From assembly GCF_005222705.1 (NCBI RefSeq), contig NZ_STGF01000003.1, positions 1 through 64,000 on the forward strand: a DNA stretch of 64,000 bases, in the 5' to 3' direction. The translations under genes were made by a program, and so were the position numbers. This stretch comes from Paenibacillus sp. SY21-1 (GTDB lineage: Bacteria > Bacillota > Bacilli > Paenibacillales > Paenibacillaceae). Shown piece by piece: positions 46,381 to 54,410 of the stretch; position 1 is the stretch's first letter, and each line of letters opens with the position of its first letter. The notes under the pieces are model-generated. The model searched no databases. It was not told the DNA's origin and saw nothing but the letters and a program-made list of their open reading frames with translations.

Positions 46381-46815
46381 CTACAGCCTTTTGACCGCTT
46401 CGCGCGCCAGCTCGTCGCAGCGGTTATTCCACTTGTTGTCGCTGTGTCCCTTAACCTTCACATAGTCCACCTTATGCTTGCCCATCAGCGACCAAAGCTC
46501 CTGCCACAGCTCCTTGTTTTCTACCGGCTCCCTCTTGCTGTTCAGCCAGCCGTTGCGCAGCCAGCCGCGAATCCAGCCCTTCTGAAAACAGTTGACGACA
46601 TAAGCCGAATCGCTGAACACTTGCACCTTGCAAGGCTCCTTCAGCAGCTTCAGTCCCTCGATCACCGCCTGAATTTCCATCCGGTTATTCGTCGTATGCC
46701 TTTCTCCTCCGGACAGCTCCTTCTGATGCGGCCCATAGAACAGAATCGCTCCCCAGCCGCCCGGTCCGGGATTGCCTGAACAAGCGCCATCCGTATAGAT
46801 CATAACTTCCTTCAT
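46381..46815 (-). CDS. rnhA: Ribonuclease HI
   Basis: A 144-aa RNase HI that cuts RNA in RNA-DNA hybrids. Catalytic D9 in YTDGACSGNPGPGGWG, E47 in NNRMEI, D69 in FSDSAYV, then KVKGHSDNKWNNRCDELA with a His/Asp pair. ATG 46815 follows GCAGGAGGTC. It lies in a compact series of genes with queG downstream. Confidence 0.95.
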   Translation of the reverse strand: MKEVMIYTDGACSGNPGPGGWGAILFYGPHQKELSGGERHTTNNRMEIQAVIEGLKLLKEPCKVQVFSDSAYVVNCFQKGWIRGWLRNGWLNSKREPVENKELWQELWSLMGKHKVDYVKVKGHSDNKWNNRCDELAREAVKRL

Positions 46816-46893
46816 GGCTTGACCTCCTGCCTGTAGCAACACGCGCTTGGCCGGTGACGTCCCCGTTCTGCCGCAGCTGCAGCAGCCATCCGC

Positions 46894-47448
46894 CTATAGC
46901 GCTTTGATTTTATTTAACGGCCACAAAATAAATTCCGCGCGCCCTTGGATCAGCTCCTCGGGAACAGCATGGAACGAACGGCTGTCGAGGCTTGCACGCG
47001 CATGGCGGTTATCCCCCATGACAAAATATTGGCCGTCTCCCACCACTTCGGGTCCGTAGCTTAAATCTTCGATCAGCGTATCCGTATACGGCTCATCCAC
47101 CAGCTCACCGTTGCGGTACAGATGCTGGTCATGTATCTCAATGCGATCCCCCGGCAGCCCTACCACGCGTTTAACGAGAAACTTCTTATCCTCCCCGCTC
47201 GTGTTCGGTTCTACCAGAATGACCACATCGCCCAGCTTCGGCTTGCCGAGCAGATATACAAACTTGTTGACGAACAGCCACTCGTCATCGGACAGCGTAG
47301 GCTCCATAGAGCTGCCTTCGACCGTCGACAAATTAAAAACAAACAGATGCAGCACCATGACAACCGCAAACGCTATGACCAGCGTTTTCAGCCAATCATA
47401 GAGCTCGCGCCTCCAGCTTGTTGTTGTACGCTCGCTTGTCGCCTTCAT
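46894..47448 (-). CDS. lepB: Signal peptidase I
   Basis: A 184-aa type I signal peptidase with a single N-terminal membrane helix. Catalytic S47 in VEGSSMEPTL and K93 in FLVKRVVGLPGD; box E is GDNRHARASLDSR (usually GDNRxxSxDSR, so Ala replaces the middle Ser). ATG overlaps the stop of the DUF402 gene (ATGA). It releases secreted proteins from their signal peptides at the outer membrane face. Confidence 0.96.
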   Translation of the reverse strand: MKATSERTTTSWRRELYDWLKTLVIAFAVVMVLHLFVFNLSTVEGSSMEPTLSDDEWLFVNKFVYLLGKPKLGDVVILVEPNTSGEDKKFLVKRVVGLPGDRIEIHDQHLYRNGELVDEPYTDTLIEDLSYGPEVVGDGQYFVMGDNRHARASLDSRSFHAVPEELIQGRAEFILWPLNKIKAL

Positions 47449-48005
47449 TCCGTCACCTCTTCGTTAAATCGGCTCCACTCCTCGTAGTAGCGCAGCACCA
47501 GGGCGTTATCGAATGGAGCTTGTCCCGTATCCATGCGCCCCTGCAAGGCATCGAGACCGCCCTGTACCTTCTCCTCCACCATCTTCGGGTAGTGATACGC
47601 CGCTTTATGCATTTCATATTCATCCTGGTCTACCACAAATCTGCTCCCGTCGGCCGTCAGAATGACATCCAGATCGTAATCGATATAGGTCAGCACATCG
47701 TTTTGCAAATAGGGCGGAGAAGCCACATTGCAATAATAGCGGACGCCGCCCTCCTCCAGCAAGGCTACAACGTTAAACCATTGCCCGGGTATAAAAAAAG
47801 ATACGGCAGGGACGCGGCTGATCCATATTTTCCCTCCCGCCTCCTGTATCGGGGTTTGCCGGTTAATTAGCACAATCATGGATTCAGCGCGATGCTCCGC
47901 CGCCAGCAGCTCATCAGGGATCAACCAGTTCTGCTGCCAGGTGCGGTGTAAATGACCGTTATGTTTAAAGCTTTTAATCATGCAGTGTCGATATCCCTGT
48001 TCCAT
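47445..48005 (-). CDS. DUF402 family nucleoside di/triphosphatase
   Basis: A 186-aa protein of the UPF0374/YgaC type (DUF402 barrel): KSFKHNGHLHRTW, then YCNVASPPYL, TYIDYDLDVILTADG and VVDQDEYE, whose Asp/Glu residues bind metal. Homologues hydrolyse nucleoside tri- and diphosphates (family knowledge). ATG 48005 follows GAGGAG. The ATGA overlap with lepB means coupled translation. Confidence 0.92.
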   Translation of the reverse strand: MEQGYRHCMIKSFKHNGHLHRTWQQNWLIPDELLAAEHRAESMIVLINRQTPIQEAGGKIWISRVPAVSFFIPGQWFNVVALLEEGGVRYYCNVASPPYLQNDVLTYIDYDLDVILTADGSRFVVDQDEYEMHKAAYHYPKMVEEKVQGGLDALQGRMDTGQAPFDNALVLRYYEEWSRFNEEVTE

Positions 48006-48059
48006 CCGGCTCTCCTCGTCTCAATCGTCCTTTGCTTCAAAAAAAGGCTATATGAATAA

Positions 48060-48104
48060 GAAAAGCATATCTCACCGCCAAAATCAATGGCGATACGATA
48101 TGCC
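48060..48104 (-). terminator. Terminator of the GNAT gene
   Basis: On the minus strand GCATATCG-TA-CGCCA pairs with TGGCGGTGAGATATGC, followed by TTTTCTTATT. Confidence 0.65.
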
Positions 48105-48137
48105 CTGCGTAAATCTCACATGCAGTAAAAGTCCGCG

Positions 48138-48566
48138 TTAACCCGTTACAATGGCAAGTTTCTGGAACGACCGGAAAAAGTCATTTGAAGCGAAGCCGAG
48201 CGACTCGTATAACGGAAGCACTGGCTCGTTATATTCGTCCGCGGTAATTAGTATCTTTGTGACATGACGCTGCTCGAAGCGTTGGCGCAGGGCCTGTACG
48301 AGCGACTTGCCGATTCCTTGACGCTGGTGCGTGCGCGCTACGGCGATTCGATAATAATAACCTTTGTTATTATCAATCGTCCCGATAATCATTCCGACAG
48401 TTTCCGAATGCTCCGTTGCGACTAGGACCAAATCGCTATCCCAAGACAGCTGGCGGGCAAAAGCTTCCATCGTTTGTTCGTAGCACTCTTCGGTCAGCAC
48501 ATCTTCAAGAAGTGCCGTAATTGATCGGTAATCAGACAACTGGAAGGAACGTACATTCATTAACAT
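48138..48566 (-). CDS. GNAT family N-acetyltransferase
   Basis: A 142-aa RimI/ElaA-like acetyltransferase. The acetyl-CoA loop is RTHQRQGIGKSLVQALRQR and the C-terminal motif is PLYESLGF. It begins MLMNVRSFQLSDYRSI after AGAAGGTG. The acceptor is unknown. Two cre-like sites lie about 120-150 bp upstream. Confidence 0.9.
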   Translation of the reverse strand: MLMNVRSFQLSDYRSITALLEDVLTEECYEQTMEAFARQLSWDSDLVLVATEHSETVGMIIGTIDNNKGYYYRIAVARTHQRQGIGKSLVQALRQRFEQRHVTKILITADEYNEPVLPLYESLGFASNDFFRSFQKLAIVTG

Positions 48567-48687
48567 TTACACCTTCTATACCATGTCATAGTCCTGCATC
48601 TCATTTATTATACGACACTATTCAATAAAATTCTGCCCTAATCTTTAAAATTTCTTAAAAAACTTAAAGAAATCTATGATTTCCTCC

Positions 48688-48716
48688 TGAAAGCGCTTAA
48701 TAGGAAGCGTTTTCAT
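48688..48716. promoter_or_regulatory. Two adjacent cre-like sites
   Basis: TGAAAGCGCTTAA (48688-48700) and GGAAGCGTTTTCAT (48703-48716) both fit the degenerate CcpA consensus TGNAANCGNTNNCA to within one or two bases. They lie between the GNAT gene and the divergent sodA, closer to the GNAT gene. Confidence 0.45.
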
Positions 48717-48945
48717 AGTATTTGTCGATTTATCAACTCCTGTCCCTAACCATTAAGGCGTCAGATGCTTTCAGCATGGCGGGACGGCTTGTCGCTGGCA
48801 GGCGCCGTTCGTGCTCGCTTGCCAAGGCGGATTTAAGCCCGCCATGCGCAGAAACAAAATTATATTGAACTTAATTTCAAGTAACTAGACCCATGAGAAC
48901 CGCATGACTCCCCGCTTCAAAAAACGCGCTACAGTCACTTTACAA
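48717..48945. other. Intergenic stretch, no gene seen
   Basis: Between the cre-like sites and the repeat element. The short frames do not resemble proteins, and I see no further signal. Confidence 0.4.
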
Positions 48946-49108
48946 GGGCGTGTATGAGAACGCTGAAGACAGCAAATTTAGCCGAATTTTCGTTCCATGC
49001 AAGGCGTGTTTGTGAAGGTGTACCGGGGGGGTACTTCAAGCAGACGGAACGAAGCAGGGGGCGAAAAGGCGGTGAAAGGTGCCGCTGTACGGGTTTTCAG
49101 ACACGCCC
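48946..49108. mobile_element. MITE-like repeat, copy 1
   Basis: A 163-bp element starting GGGCGTGTATGAGAACGCTG and ending GGGTTTTCAGACACGCCC; the ends are inverted repeats (GGGCGTGT.TGA.AA). It is almost identical to 54118-54278. The interior holds TTCGTTCC...GGAACGAA and a GTACC-G-run-GGTAC. No ORF is convincing. The flanks show no clear target duplication in this copy. Confidence 0.8.
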
Positions 49109-49262
49109 TCATACAGCCCGCATGAGCTTTATGCGTTTTTCTTTTTTGGAAAGCCTTTATAGCTTTTACTTGCATAATATCCGATGTTTCGGAAAAGCTA
49201 GTTCGGGGTAATAAGCACCGTGTATGATCTTGGTGGTCGGGCCGACTTTTTAAACATTGATG

Positions 49263-49291
49263 TTGATTTATTCAATCAGATAAGGGATAAT
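49263..49291 (+). promoter_or_regulatory. sodA promoter
   Basis: TTGATT (49263-49268), 17-bp spacer, GATAAT (49286-49291), about 40 bp before the sodA start. Confidence 0.7.
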
Positions 49292-49330
49292 TATGTGGGA
49301 CATCTACATACTTTTAGGAGGTTGTATACA

Positions 49331-49942
49331 ATGGCACATCAACTACCTGCTTTGCCTTACGCACACAATGCGCTTGAGCCGCATATCGATGCAACAACAA
49401 TGGAGATCCACCACGGCCGTCACCACAATGCGTACGTGACTAATCTTAACGCAGCTCTGGAGTCCGCTCCTGAATTGCAAAGCAAATCGATCGAAGAGCT
49501 GATCGCTGATCTTGCTAGCGTGCCAGAATCCATCCGTACAGCTGTTCGCAACAATGGCGGCGGACATGCCAACCACAGCCTGTTCTGGGAAACAATCGGT
49601 CCTGACGCAGGCGGCGCTCCTACTGGCGCTCTTGCAGCAGCCATCGACAGCGAGCTTGGCGGCTTCGAAGCTTTCAAAGCTGATTTCGCTAAAGCTGCAG
49701 CTACACGTTTTGGCAGCGGCTGGGCATTCCTTGCTGTTGCTGACGGCAAGCTTAAAGTATACAGCCTGCCAAACCAAGACAGCCCGATCATGGAAGGCGA
49801 AACGCCAATTCTTGGTCTTGACGTTTGGGAGCACGCTTACTACCTGAACTACCAAAACAAACGCCCTGACTACATCGCTGCGTTCTGGAACGTAGTGAAC
49901 TGGGCTGAAGTAAGCAAACGTTACGAAGCAGCTGTGAAGTAA
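49331..49942 (+). CDS. sodA: Superoxide dismutase (Mn/Fe)
   Basis: A 203-aa enzyme that dismutates superoxide. Metal ligands: His in [13 protein letters not shown], His in NHSLFWE and the Asp/His of [28 protein letters not shown] and the Gly/Gln context favour Mn over Fe. ATG 49331 follows TTAGGAGGT. Codon use is strongly biased, as for highly expressed genes. Confidence 0.97.
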   Translation: MAHQLPALPYAHNALEPHIDATTMEIHHGRHHNAYVTNLNAALESAPELQSKSIEELIADLASVPESIRTAVRNNGGGHANHSLFWETIGPDAGGAPTGALAAAIDSELGGFEAFKADFAKAAATRFGSGWAFLAVADGKLKVYSLPNQDSPIMEGETPILGLDVWEHAYYLNYQNKRPDYIAAFWNVVNWAEVSKRYEAAVK

Positions 49943-49949
49943 AAACATA

Positions 49950-49988
49950 AAGCGCCGTTCTCTCCCATGAGGCGGCGCTTTTTTTATG
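49950..49988 (+). terminator. sodA terminator
   Basis: AAAGCGCCG...GCGGCGCTTTTTTTT hairpin 8 bp after the stop. Confidence 0.88.
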
Positions 49989-50122
49989 CGCTTTTGCTTA
50001 TCATATGGACCGATGACGTCTTGATATTTCCTCGCATGCACACCGTATAGGCTAATGCCGCATATGATATGGCATACATCCACGGAAGCCTAATTTGTGT
50101 AAGAAGGAGACTGACAGACTTC

Positions 50123-50998
50123 ATGGAGCAGCCATATGTATCTGAACAGCAACAAGCGCAGCACTTGCCGGCACGTCACACCCTAGCTGCCGGATCAAAA
50201 TGCGGCTGTCGCGGAACCGGCTCCCGCGCGCTCATGGCCCCTCAACATGGCGGCGGTTCGGGCTTAGGACCGTTCATACCAGGGTCAGGACCGCATCCGC
50301 CGGGGCCGGGGCCGTTTCCGCCAGGACCAGGGCCGTTTCCGCCAGGACCAGGGCCGTTTCCGCCAGGACCAGGGCCGTTTCCGCCAGGGCCGGGGCCGTT
50401 TCCGCCGGGGCCAGGACCGTTTCCGCCGGGGCCGGGGCCGTTTCCGCCGGGGCCGGGGCCGTTTCCGCCGGGGCCGGGGCCGTTTCCGCCGGGGCCGGGG
50501 CCGTTTCCGCCGGGGCCGGGGCCGTTTCCGCCGGGGCCGGGGCCGTTTCCGCCGGGGCCGGGGCCGTTTCCGCCGGGGCCGGGGCCGTTTCCGCCGGGGC
50601 CGGGGCCGTTTCCGCCGGGGCCGGGGCCGTTTCCGCCGGGGCCAGGACCGTTTCCATTCCCTTTCCCTGTACCGTTTCCGCTGCCGTATCCGCCGGGACC
50701 TTTTCCGCAGCCTTATGTGACGGTCATCATTAACGGCGGCATTGCTTTTCCCGGTGTAACCCAAGCCTACCGCGTTCCTTATCGCCCCGGACTCTCCATC
50801 TCGCAAGCGCTGGCGGCTACCGGCGCAGTAAGCTTCGGACCTAGAGGACAAATCGTTTCCGTCAACGGAATCCCGATTGGCGCCGGCGTCAACTACCAAA
50901 TCCAATTAAATGGGCGCGTCATCTCTACTTCACTGCTCAGCTTCCCTGTTCAAGCTGGTGATTCCATTGCGCTGGTGCTCTTTTATGCCCCGATTTGA
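50123..50998 (+). CDS. PFPPGPG-repeat protein with C-terminal globular domain
   Basis: About 291 aa. A short N-terminal part (MEQPYVSEQQQAQHLPARH, then a CGCRG motif) leads into about 16 copies of the heptad PFPPGPG, then a Pro-rich link and a ~90-residue C-terminal domain (YVTVIINGGIAFPGVTQAYR...SIALVLFYAPI) that resembles a ubiquitin-like or DUF4430-like beta fold. There is no signal peptide or sorting signal. ATG 50123 is preferred; AAGGAG is 13 nt away, and an earlier ATG at 50069 has no site. I do not recognise the family; spore-coat or exosporium filament roles occur for similar collagen-like proteins (speculative). Confidence 0.75.
   Translation: MEQPYVSEQQQAQHLPARHTLAAGSKCGCRGTGSRALMAPQHGGGSGLGPFIPGSGPHPPGPGPFPPGPGPFPPGPGPFPPGPGPFPPGPGPFPPGPGPFPPGPGPFPPGPGPFPPGPGPFPPGPGPFPPGPGPFPPGPGPFPPGPGPFPPGPGPFPPGPGPFPPGPGPFPPGPGPFPFPFPVPFPLPYPPGPFPQPYVTVIINGGIAFPGVTQAYRVPYRPGLSISQALAATGAVSFGPRGQIVSVNGIPIGAGVNYQIQLNGRVISTSLLSFPVQAGDSIALVLFYAPI
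50308..50650. repeat. 21-bp tandem repeat (about 16 units)
   Basis: The unit CCGTTTCCGCCGGGGCCGGGG repeats head to tail. Early units carry the variant CCAGGACCAGGG, which suggests expansion by slipped strands or unequal crossover. Because the unit length is a multiple of three, copy-number changes keep the frame. Confidence 0.95.
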
Positions 50999-51046
50999 CA
51001 GGGCAGCCGTATCGTCGCGCAGCGCGATGTGCCGATCCTTCGCATA

Positions 51047-51087
51047 ACCAAGAAAGCCCCGAGCCTTAGCGGTTCGGGCTTTCTTTC
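51047..51087 (+). terminator. Terminator after the PFPPGPG-repeat gene
   Basis: AAGAAAGCCC-GA...TC-GGGCTTTCTT hairpin; the T-rich end is TTTCTTTCG. Confidence 0.75.
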
Positions 51088-51466
51088 GCGTTCATGATTT
51101 TTGTCTATTTTACTGCAATCATTGTCCAGCCTGCTTCTGCTTTTATCCGATTGCGTTCAGTGCCCCTGCTTAGCGAACGAAAAATGCTCACATTCCGTTA
51201 TAAAATGAGTAATGCCTCGCAAGCAGCTCACTTTTCTCAAAGCGTCTAGCCTGCAAGGCACCATCCATAATGGCAAAAGAAATCCTGCCGACGATTAGGC
51301 CAGCCGGGTTTTGCCAGTCAGCTTGTCCTAATGTTCGTTATTGCTGAAAAAGCCGGCTGCTGCGTAAGGTTCGATCAAGCTCCGCTAAGCTAGCGGTAAT
51401 GCACCGCAACGTCGTTTATCCTCCTGCATCGCTGCCATCCCAGAACCAAGCTCCATGATTCAACAA
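51088..51466. other. Intergenic region, no gene seen
   Basis: About 380 bp between the repeat-protein terminator and the end of the HtrA-like gene. I found no convincing frame, terminator or promoter in it. Confidence 0.4.
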
Positions 51467-52585
51467 CTATTTGATTACCTTGCCCTTGCCCCTGATCAGC
51501 TTCAACTGGTCGTTCTCGTAGCCAACTTCGTACGTTACCTGGTACTTGCTCAGTATATATTGGCCGTTTTTGCGCTCATCCGCAGAAATAACGGCAATGA
51601 CCGTTGCCCCGTCATCCGTGCTGGCGCTCACATGAAGGTCGTCCACGACAACGTTGCGGGTTCCAATGTAGCCCTCACGGAACTTTTCGTACGTCGTCCC
51701 TTCCTTCCAGTTGCCTCCAAGCAAGGAGTAGGCGTACACATAATCGGCATTGTTCAGGCTGTCATAGAAATGTGTGACCAGATACCCCGCCATTTCATCG
51801 ATTGCGGCGGCATCTCCGGGCGCTGCCGAATCGTCCGATTGCTCAAGCACAGGCAGCTCCGCCATCGGTTCCGCCGACCATTCCTCCGCAAGCTGGATCA
51901 CATTGCCTATTGGCATGCTGAAGCCGATAGAGCCTTGCTCATAGCCGGCTGAGTTGATGCCGATGACCTCGCCTGTTTTTTTGCTGACGAGTGGCCCCCC
52001 GCTGTTGCCTGGAGCTATCGGCGCCGATATTTGATACAAATCCGAGTACAAGTAAGGCTCGATTTCAAACGAGCGGCCGCGGCCGCTGATGATGCCCGTC
52101 GTAACCGTATTCTGGAAGCCAAGCGGGCTGCCTACAGCGATCACCTCGTCCCCGACCTCCGCTTTCCCGCCGCGAAACAACGGGAGAGGCTTCAAGCCCT
52201 TTAATTCGGGAACTCGTACAACCGCGATATCGGTCTGAGAGCTGATGCCGATCACTTGCCCTTTCAGCTCGCGCGCATCCGCCGTTTTAATGCTGACCTC
52301 GCTTGCTCCGGATACAACATGCGCGTTCGTAATCAAATCGCCCTCTTCATTGTAAAGAAAACCGGAGCCCTGATTGCCGCTGTCCGTCTCAATCATCACG
52401 ACCAGCTTTTGCGTCTCAAAAATAATATCTTTAAGCGATTTGCTCCCTTCCTCTTCGCTTGCGGCAAGCATAGGCTTTCCTGTCAAACGATCCGGCACTT
52501 CGCTTCTAATCATCCAGGCTCCAAAAGCTCCCCCTCCAACGATCAGCAGCGATACAAATACGCTAATCACACGGCCGACTCTCAT
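51467..52585 (-). CDS. HtrA-like S1C serine protease, membrane-anchored
   Basis: A 372-aa trypsin-like protease. One N-terminal membrane helix (residues 7-27), then the catalytic triad H89 (ITNAHVVSG), D119 (TDIAVVRV) and S195 (APGNSGGPLV). Instead of a PDZ domain the C-terminus carries a ~110-residue NTF2-like domain (GYLVTHFYDSLNNADYVYAYSLL...). ATG 52585 follows GGGAGGAGG. It lies 15 bp after the zinc-ribbon gene and is cotranscribed with it. The target is unknown; envelope protein quality control is likely. Confidence 0.9.
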   Translation of the reverse strand: MRVGRVISVFVSLLIVGGGAFGAWMIRSEVPDRLTGKPMLAASEEEGSKSLKDIIFETQKLVVMIETDSGNQGSGFLYNEEGDLITNAHVVSGASEVSIKTADARELKGQVIGISSQTDIAVVRVPELKGLKPLPLFRGGKAEVGDEVIAVGSPLGFQNTVTTGIISGRGRSFEIEPYLYSDLYQISAPIAPGNSGGPLVSKKTGEVIGINSAGYEQGSIGFSMPIGNVIQLAEEWSAEPMAELPVLEQSDDSAAPGDAAAIDEMAGYLVTHFYDSLNNADYVYAYSLLGGNWKEGTTYEKFREGYIGTRNVVVDDLHVSASTDDGATVIAVISADERKNGQYILSKYQVTYEVGYENDQLKLIRGKGKVIK

Positions 52586-52600
52586 GAACAGCCCTCCTCC

Positions 52601-53863
52601 CTAGTCCAGATACCATGTCGCATGATCGACGACAATTCGGGTATTCTCGGACTCTACGTCATAGACGGTATCAACAAAGCCCATCGTTTCGCCCGGCTCT
52701 ACGTATTCCGGAGTTGCCGACGCCGTCCCGGAGCCGACTGCCCTGTCATTTTCATCGTATACCGTATATTGAATGACGACCGAATATATCGGACGCGTTG
52801 CCGCATTTTTAAACTGAGCCTCAACGGTTAATCCGCCAAACACATCAAGCGAGGTTTTGAGCCTTACGACCTCCACCGCGGCCGTCTGGTTTTTCAAATC
52901 CTCGGCCGCCGCCTTCTGCATCGCATGCTCCAGCCGCTGCTGCTCCGTCTTCTCGTACTGCTCCTGCTCCTTGCGAATTCTCAGCTCAAGCGCCAGCAGC
53001 TCTTGATTGTCTCTTGCGACCGAGCGCGCCCTGGCAGTCACAGCCAGTGCGTCCGAATAGCTCTTGCGCGCAAGCAGCGCCTCCGCTTGCTCCGTGCTGA
53101 CCTGTACCAGCTTCTCGATGATATGCTCCTTAATGGCGTGAGCCTCTTCGCTATCCAGAGCTCTGGCTACGGCCAGCTTCTCTTCCAGCTCCTCAAGCGT
53201 CTGTGCGCCATCAAGCTCCTGCGAAAGCTTGAGCACCTCCAGCCCTAGTTGAGCTTGCTCCAACTGTTCCTTGACACGGCTGTAAACGGGCTCCTCGCGT
53301 CCCTTCAGCCGGCCATCCGCCTGCTCAAGCGTTTTTTCGGCCTGTATGCTGTCCTGATCGCCCAGCCTCTGAGTCGCGTCGCCGATCATACGTTCCACCT
53401 CGGCGGCCAGCGCCACCAAATCCATGTCTTTCTGAAGCGCGGCATACGCCGGTCGCGAATCGGAAGCCTGCCGCAGCTTGTCCATCGCCTTTTCGTAATG
53501 GCCGGACAACGCATCCGCTTTAGCTTCCGCTTGAAGCTCAAGCACCCGCTCGTTTAAATCCGTTTCATAGAAATAGTAGGCTGTGAGAGCTCCCGACATC
53601 ACAAGCAGCAGCATCATCGGAAGCAGCCACAGCCAAACCGCCCGTTTGCCCCGGCGCATCTGACCGGAACGCAGCACAACCAACTCGCCTTCCGCATACG
53701 GAGCAGAGCTATATGCGGCAGGCGCTTCATAAGTATCAATACCGGCAGCCAGCTCGATGGCCGCAGGCGGCAAGCTATTCTCGTCCATAGCGAGCTTCCG
53801 CCCGCATTTCAAACAATATATGGCATCATCGGAGCGCTTCACCCCGCAAGAATGACAATACAC
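52601..53863 (-). CDS. Zinc-ribbon membrane protein with coiled coil and FxLYD-like domain
   Basis: A 420-aa protein. The N-terminal zinc ribbon is CHSCGVKRSDDAIYCLKCG (two CxxC). One membrane helix is near residues 77-101 (LWLLPMMLLLVMSGALTAYYF). A long extracellular coiled coil (Glu/Gln/Ala-rich, about 105-325) leads to a beta domain (VRLKTSLDVFGGLTVEAQFKN...TVYDENDRAVGS) like FxLYD. The start is GTG 53863 after GGGAGTG. The domain order resembles membrane zinc-ribbon proteins of unknown role in Bacillota. It heads a two-gene operon with the HtrA-like protease, possibly as sensor or substrate holder (inference). Confidence 0.82.
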   Translation of the reverse strand: MYCHSCGVKRSDDAIYCLKCGRKLAMDENSLPPAAIELAAGIDTYEAPAAYSSAPYAEGELVVLRSGQMRRGKRAVWLWLLPMMLLLVMSGALTAYYFYETDLNERVLELQAEAKADALSGHYEKAMDKLRQASDSRPAYAALQKDMDLVALAAEVERMIGDATQRLGDQDSIQAEKTLEQADGRLKGREEPVYSRVKEQLEQAQLGLEVLKLSQELDGAQTLEELEEKLAVARALDSEEAHAIKEHIIEKLVQVSTEQAEALLARKSYSDALAVTARARSVARDNQELLALELRIRKEQEQYEKTEQQRLEHAMQKAAAEDLKNQTAAVEVVRLKTSLDVFGGLTVEAQFKNAATRPIYSVVIQYTVYDENDRAVGSGTASATPEYVEPGETMGFVDTVYDVESENTRIVVDHATWYLD

Positions 53864-54117
53864 GTTTTCAACACTCCCAGCCCTACATTCTCTCTATTGC
53901 CTCATTTGCATATCTATCTATTTTATCTGAAATTGTCACCAATCTCCATTTAATAATAGTGGCAAATTTTCATTTGGCAAGCGGACTTTTACATTTGGCC
54001 GCCGGAATCCAGCAATAACAGGTCATTTTCCCGCTTCAAGCCTGGCAGCAGGGCCAAGCTCCACCTATTATATAGGTAAAAAATGCAGACGAACAATGCG
54101 CCCCTTCTGTCTTGCTA
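53864..54117. other. Intergenic region upstream of the zinc-ribbon gene
   Basis: AT-rich just before the zinc-ribbon gene, then ordinary. No gene is visible; the promoter of the operon must be here but I could not fix it. The MITE-like copy 2 follows. Confidence 0.4.
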
Positions 54118-54278
54118 GGGCGTGTCTGAGAACGCTGAGGACAGCAAATGTTGCCTAATTTTCGTTCCATGCAAGGCGCGTTTGTGAAGGTGTACCGGGG
54201 GTACATCAAGCAAACGGAACGAAGCAGGGGGCGAAAAGGCGGTGAAAGGTGCCACTGTACGGGTTTTCAGACACGCCC
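54118..54278. mobile_element. MITE-like repeat, copy 2
   Basis: A 161-bp element starting GGGCGTGTCTGAGAACGCTG and ending GGGTTTTCAGACACGCCC. Terminal inverted repeats GGGCGTGTCTGA/TCAGACACGCCC are better kept than in copy 1. It is flanked by TA on both sides (CTA-GGG...CCC-TA), which could be a TA target duplication. No transposase is nearby. Confidence 0.82.
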
Positions 54279-54288
54279 TAATACAAAG

Positions 54289-54368
54289 AGCCTGTGATTG
54301 TCGGCAACCGCTAGCAAACAGGCTGAAATCTCCCGATTGCGAGCGATTCTAGTGGACAATCACAGGCT
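54289..54368. repeat. Long inverted repeat (14-bp arms)
   Basis: AGCCTGTGATTGTC (54289-54302) is perfectly repeated in inverse as GACAATCACAGGCT (54355-54368) with a 52-nt loop, 43 bp after the araD stop. There is no T-tract, so it is a doubtful terminator. Confidence 0.6.
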
Positions 54369-54410
54369 GCTATACAGGACCTGGAAAAACTCAAGCGGCT
54401 TTAGCCAAGC

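Noticed and set aside
50308..50650. Possible CRISPR array
   Set aside because: The units are contiguous with no unique spacers, and the repeat is coding.
50200..50905. Open frames in other phases and on the minus strand of the 21-bp repeat
   Set aside because: A 21-bp repeat without stops leaves all phases open; only the plus frame has sensible flanking protein sequence and a ribosome binding site.
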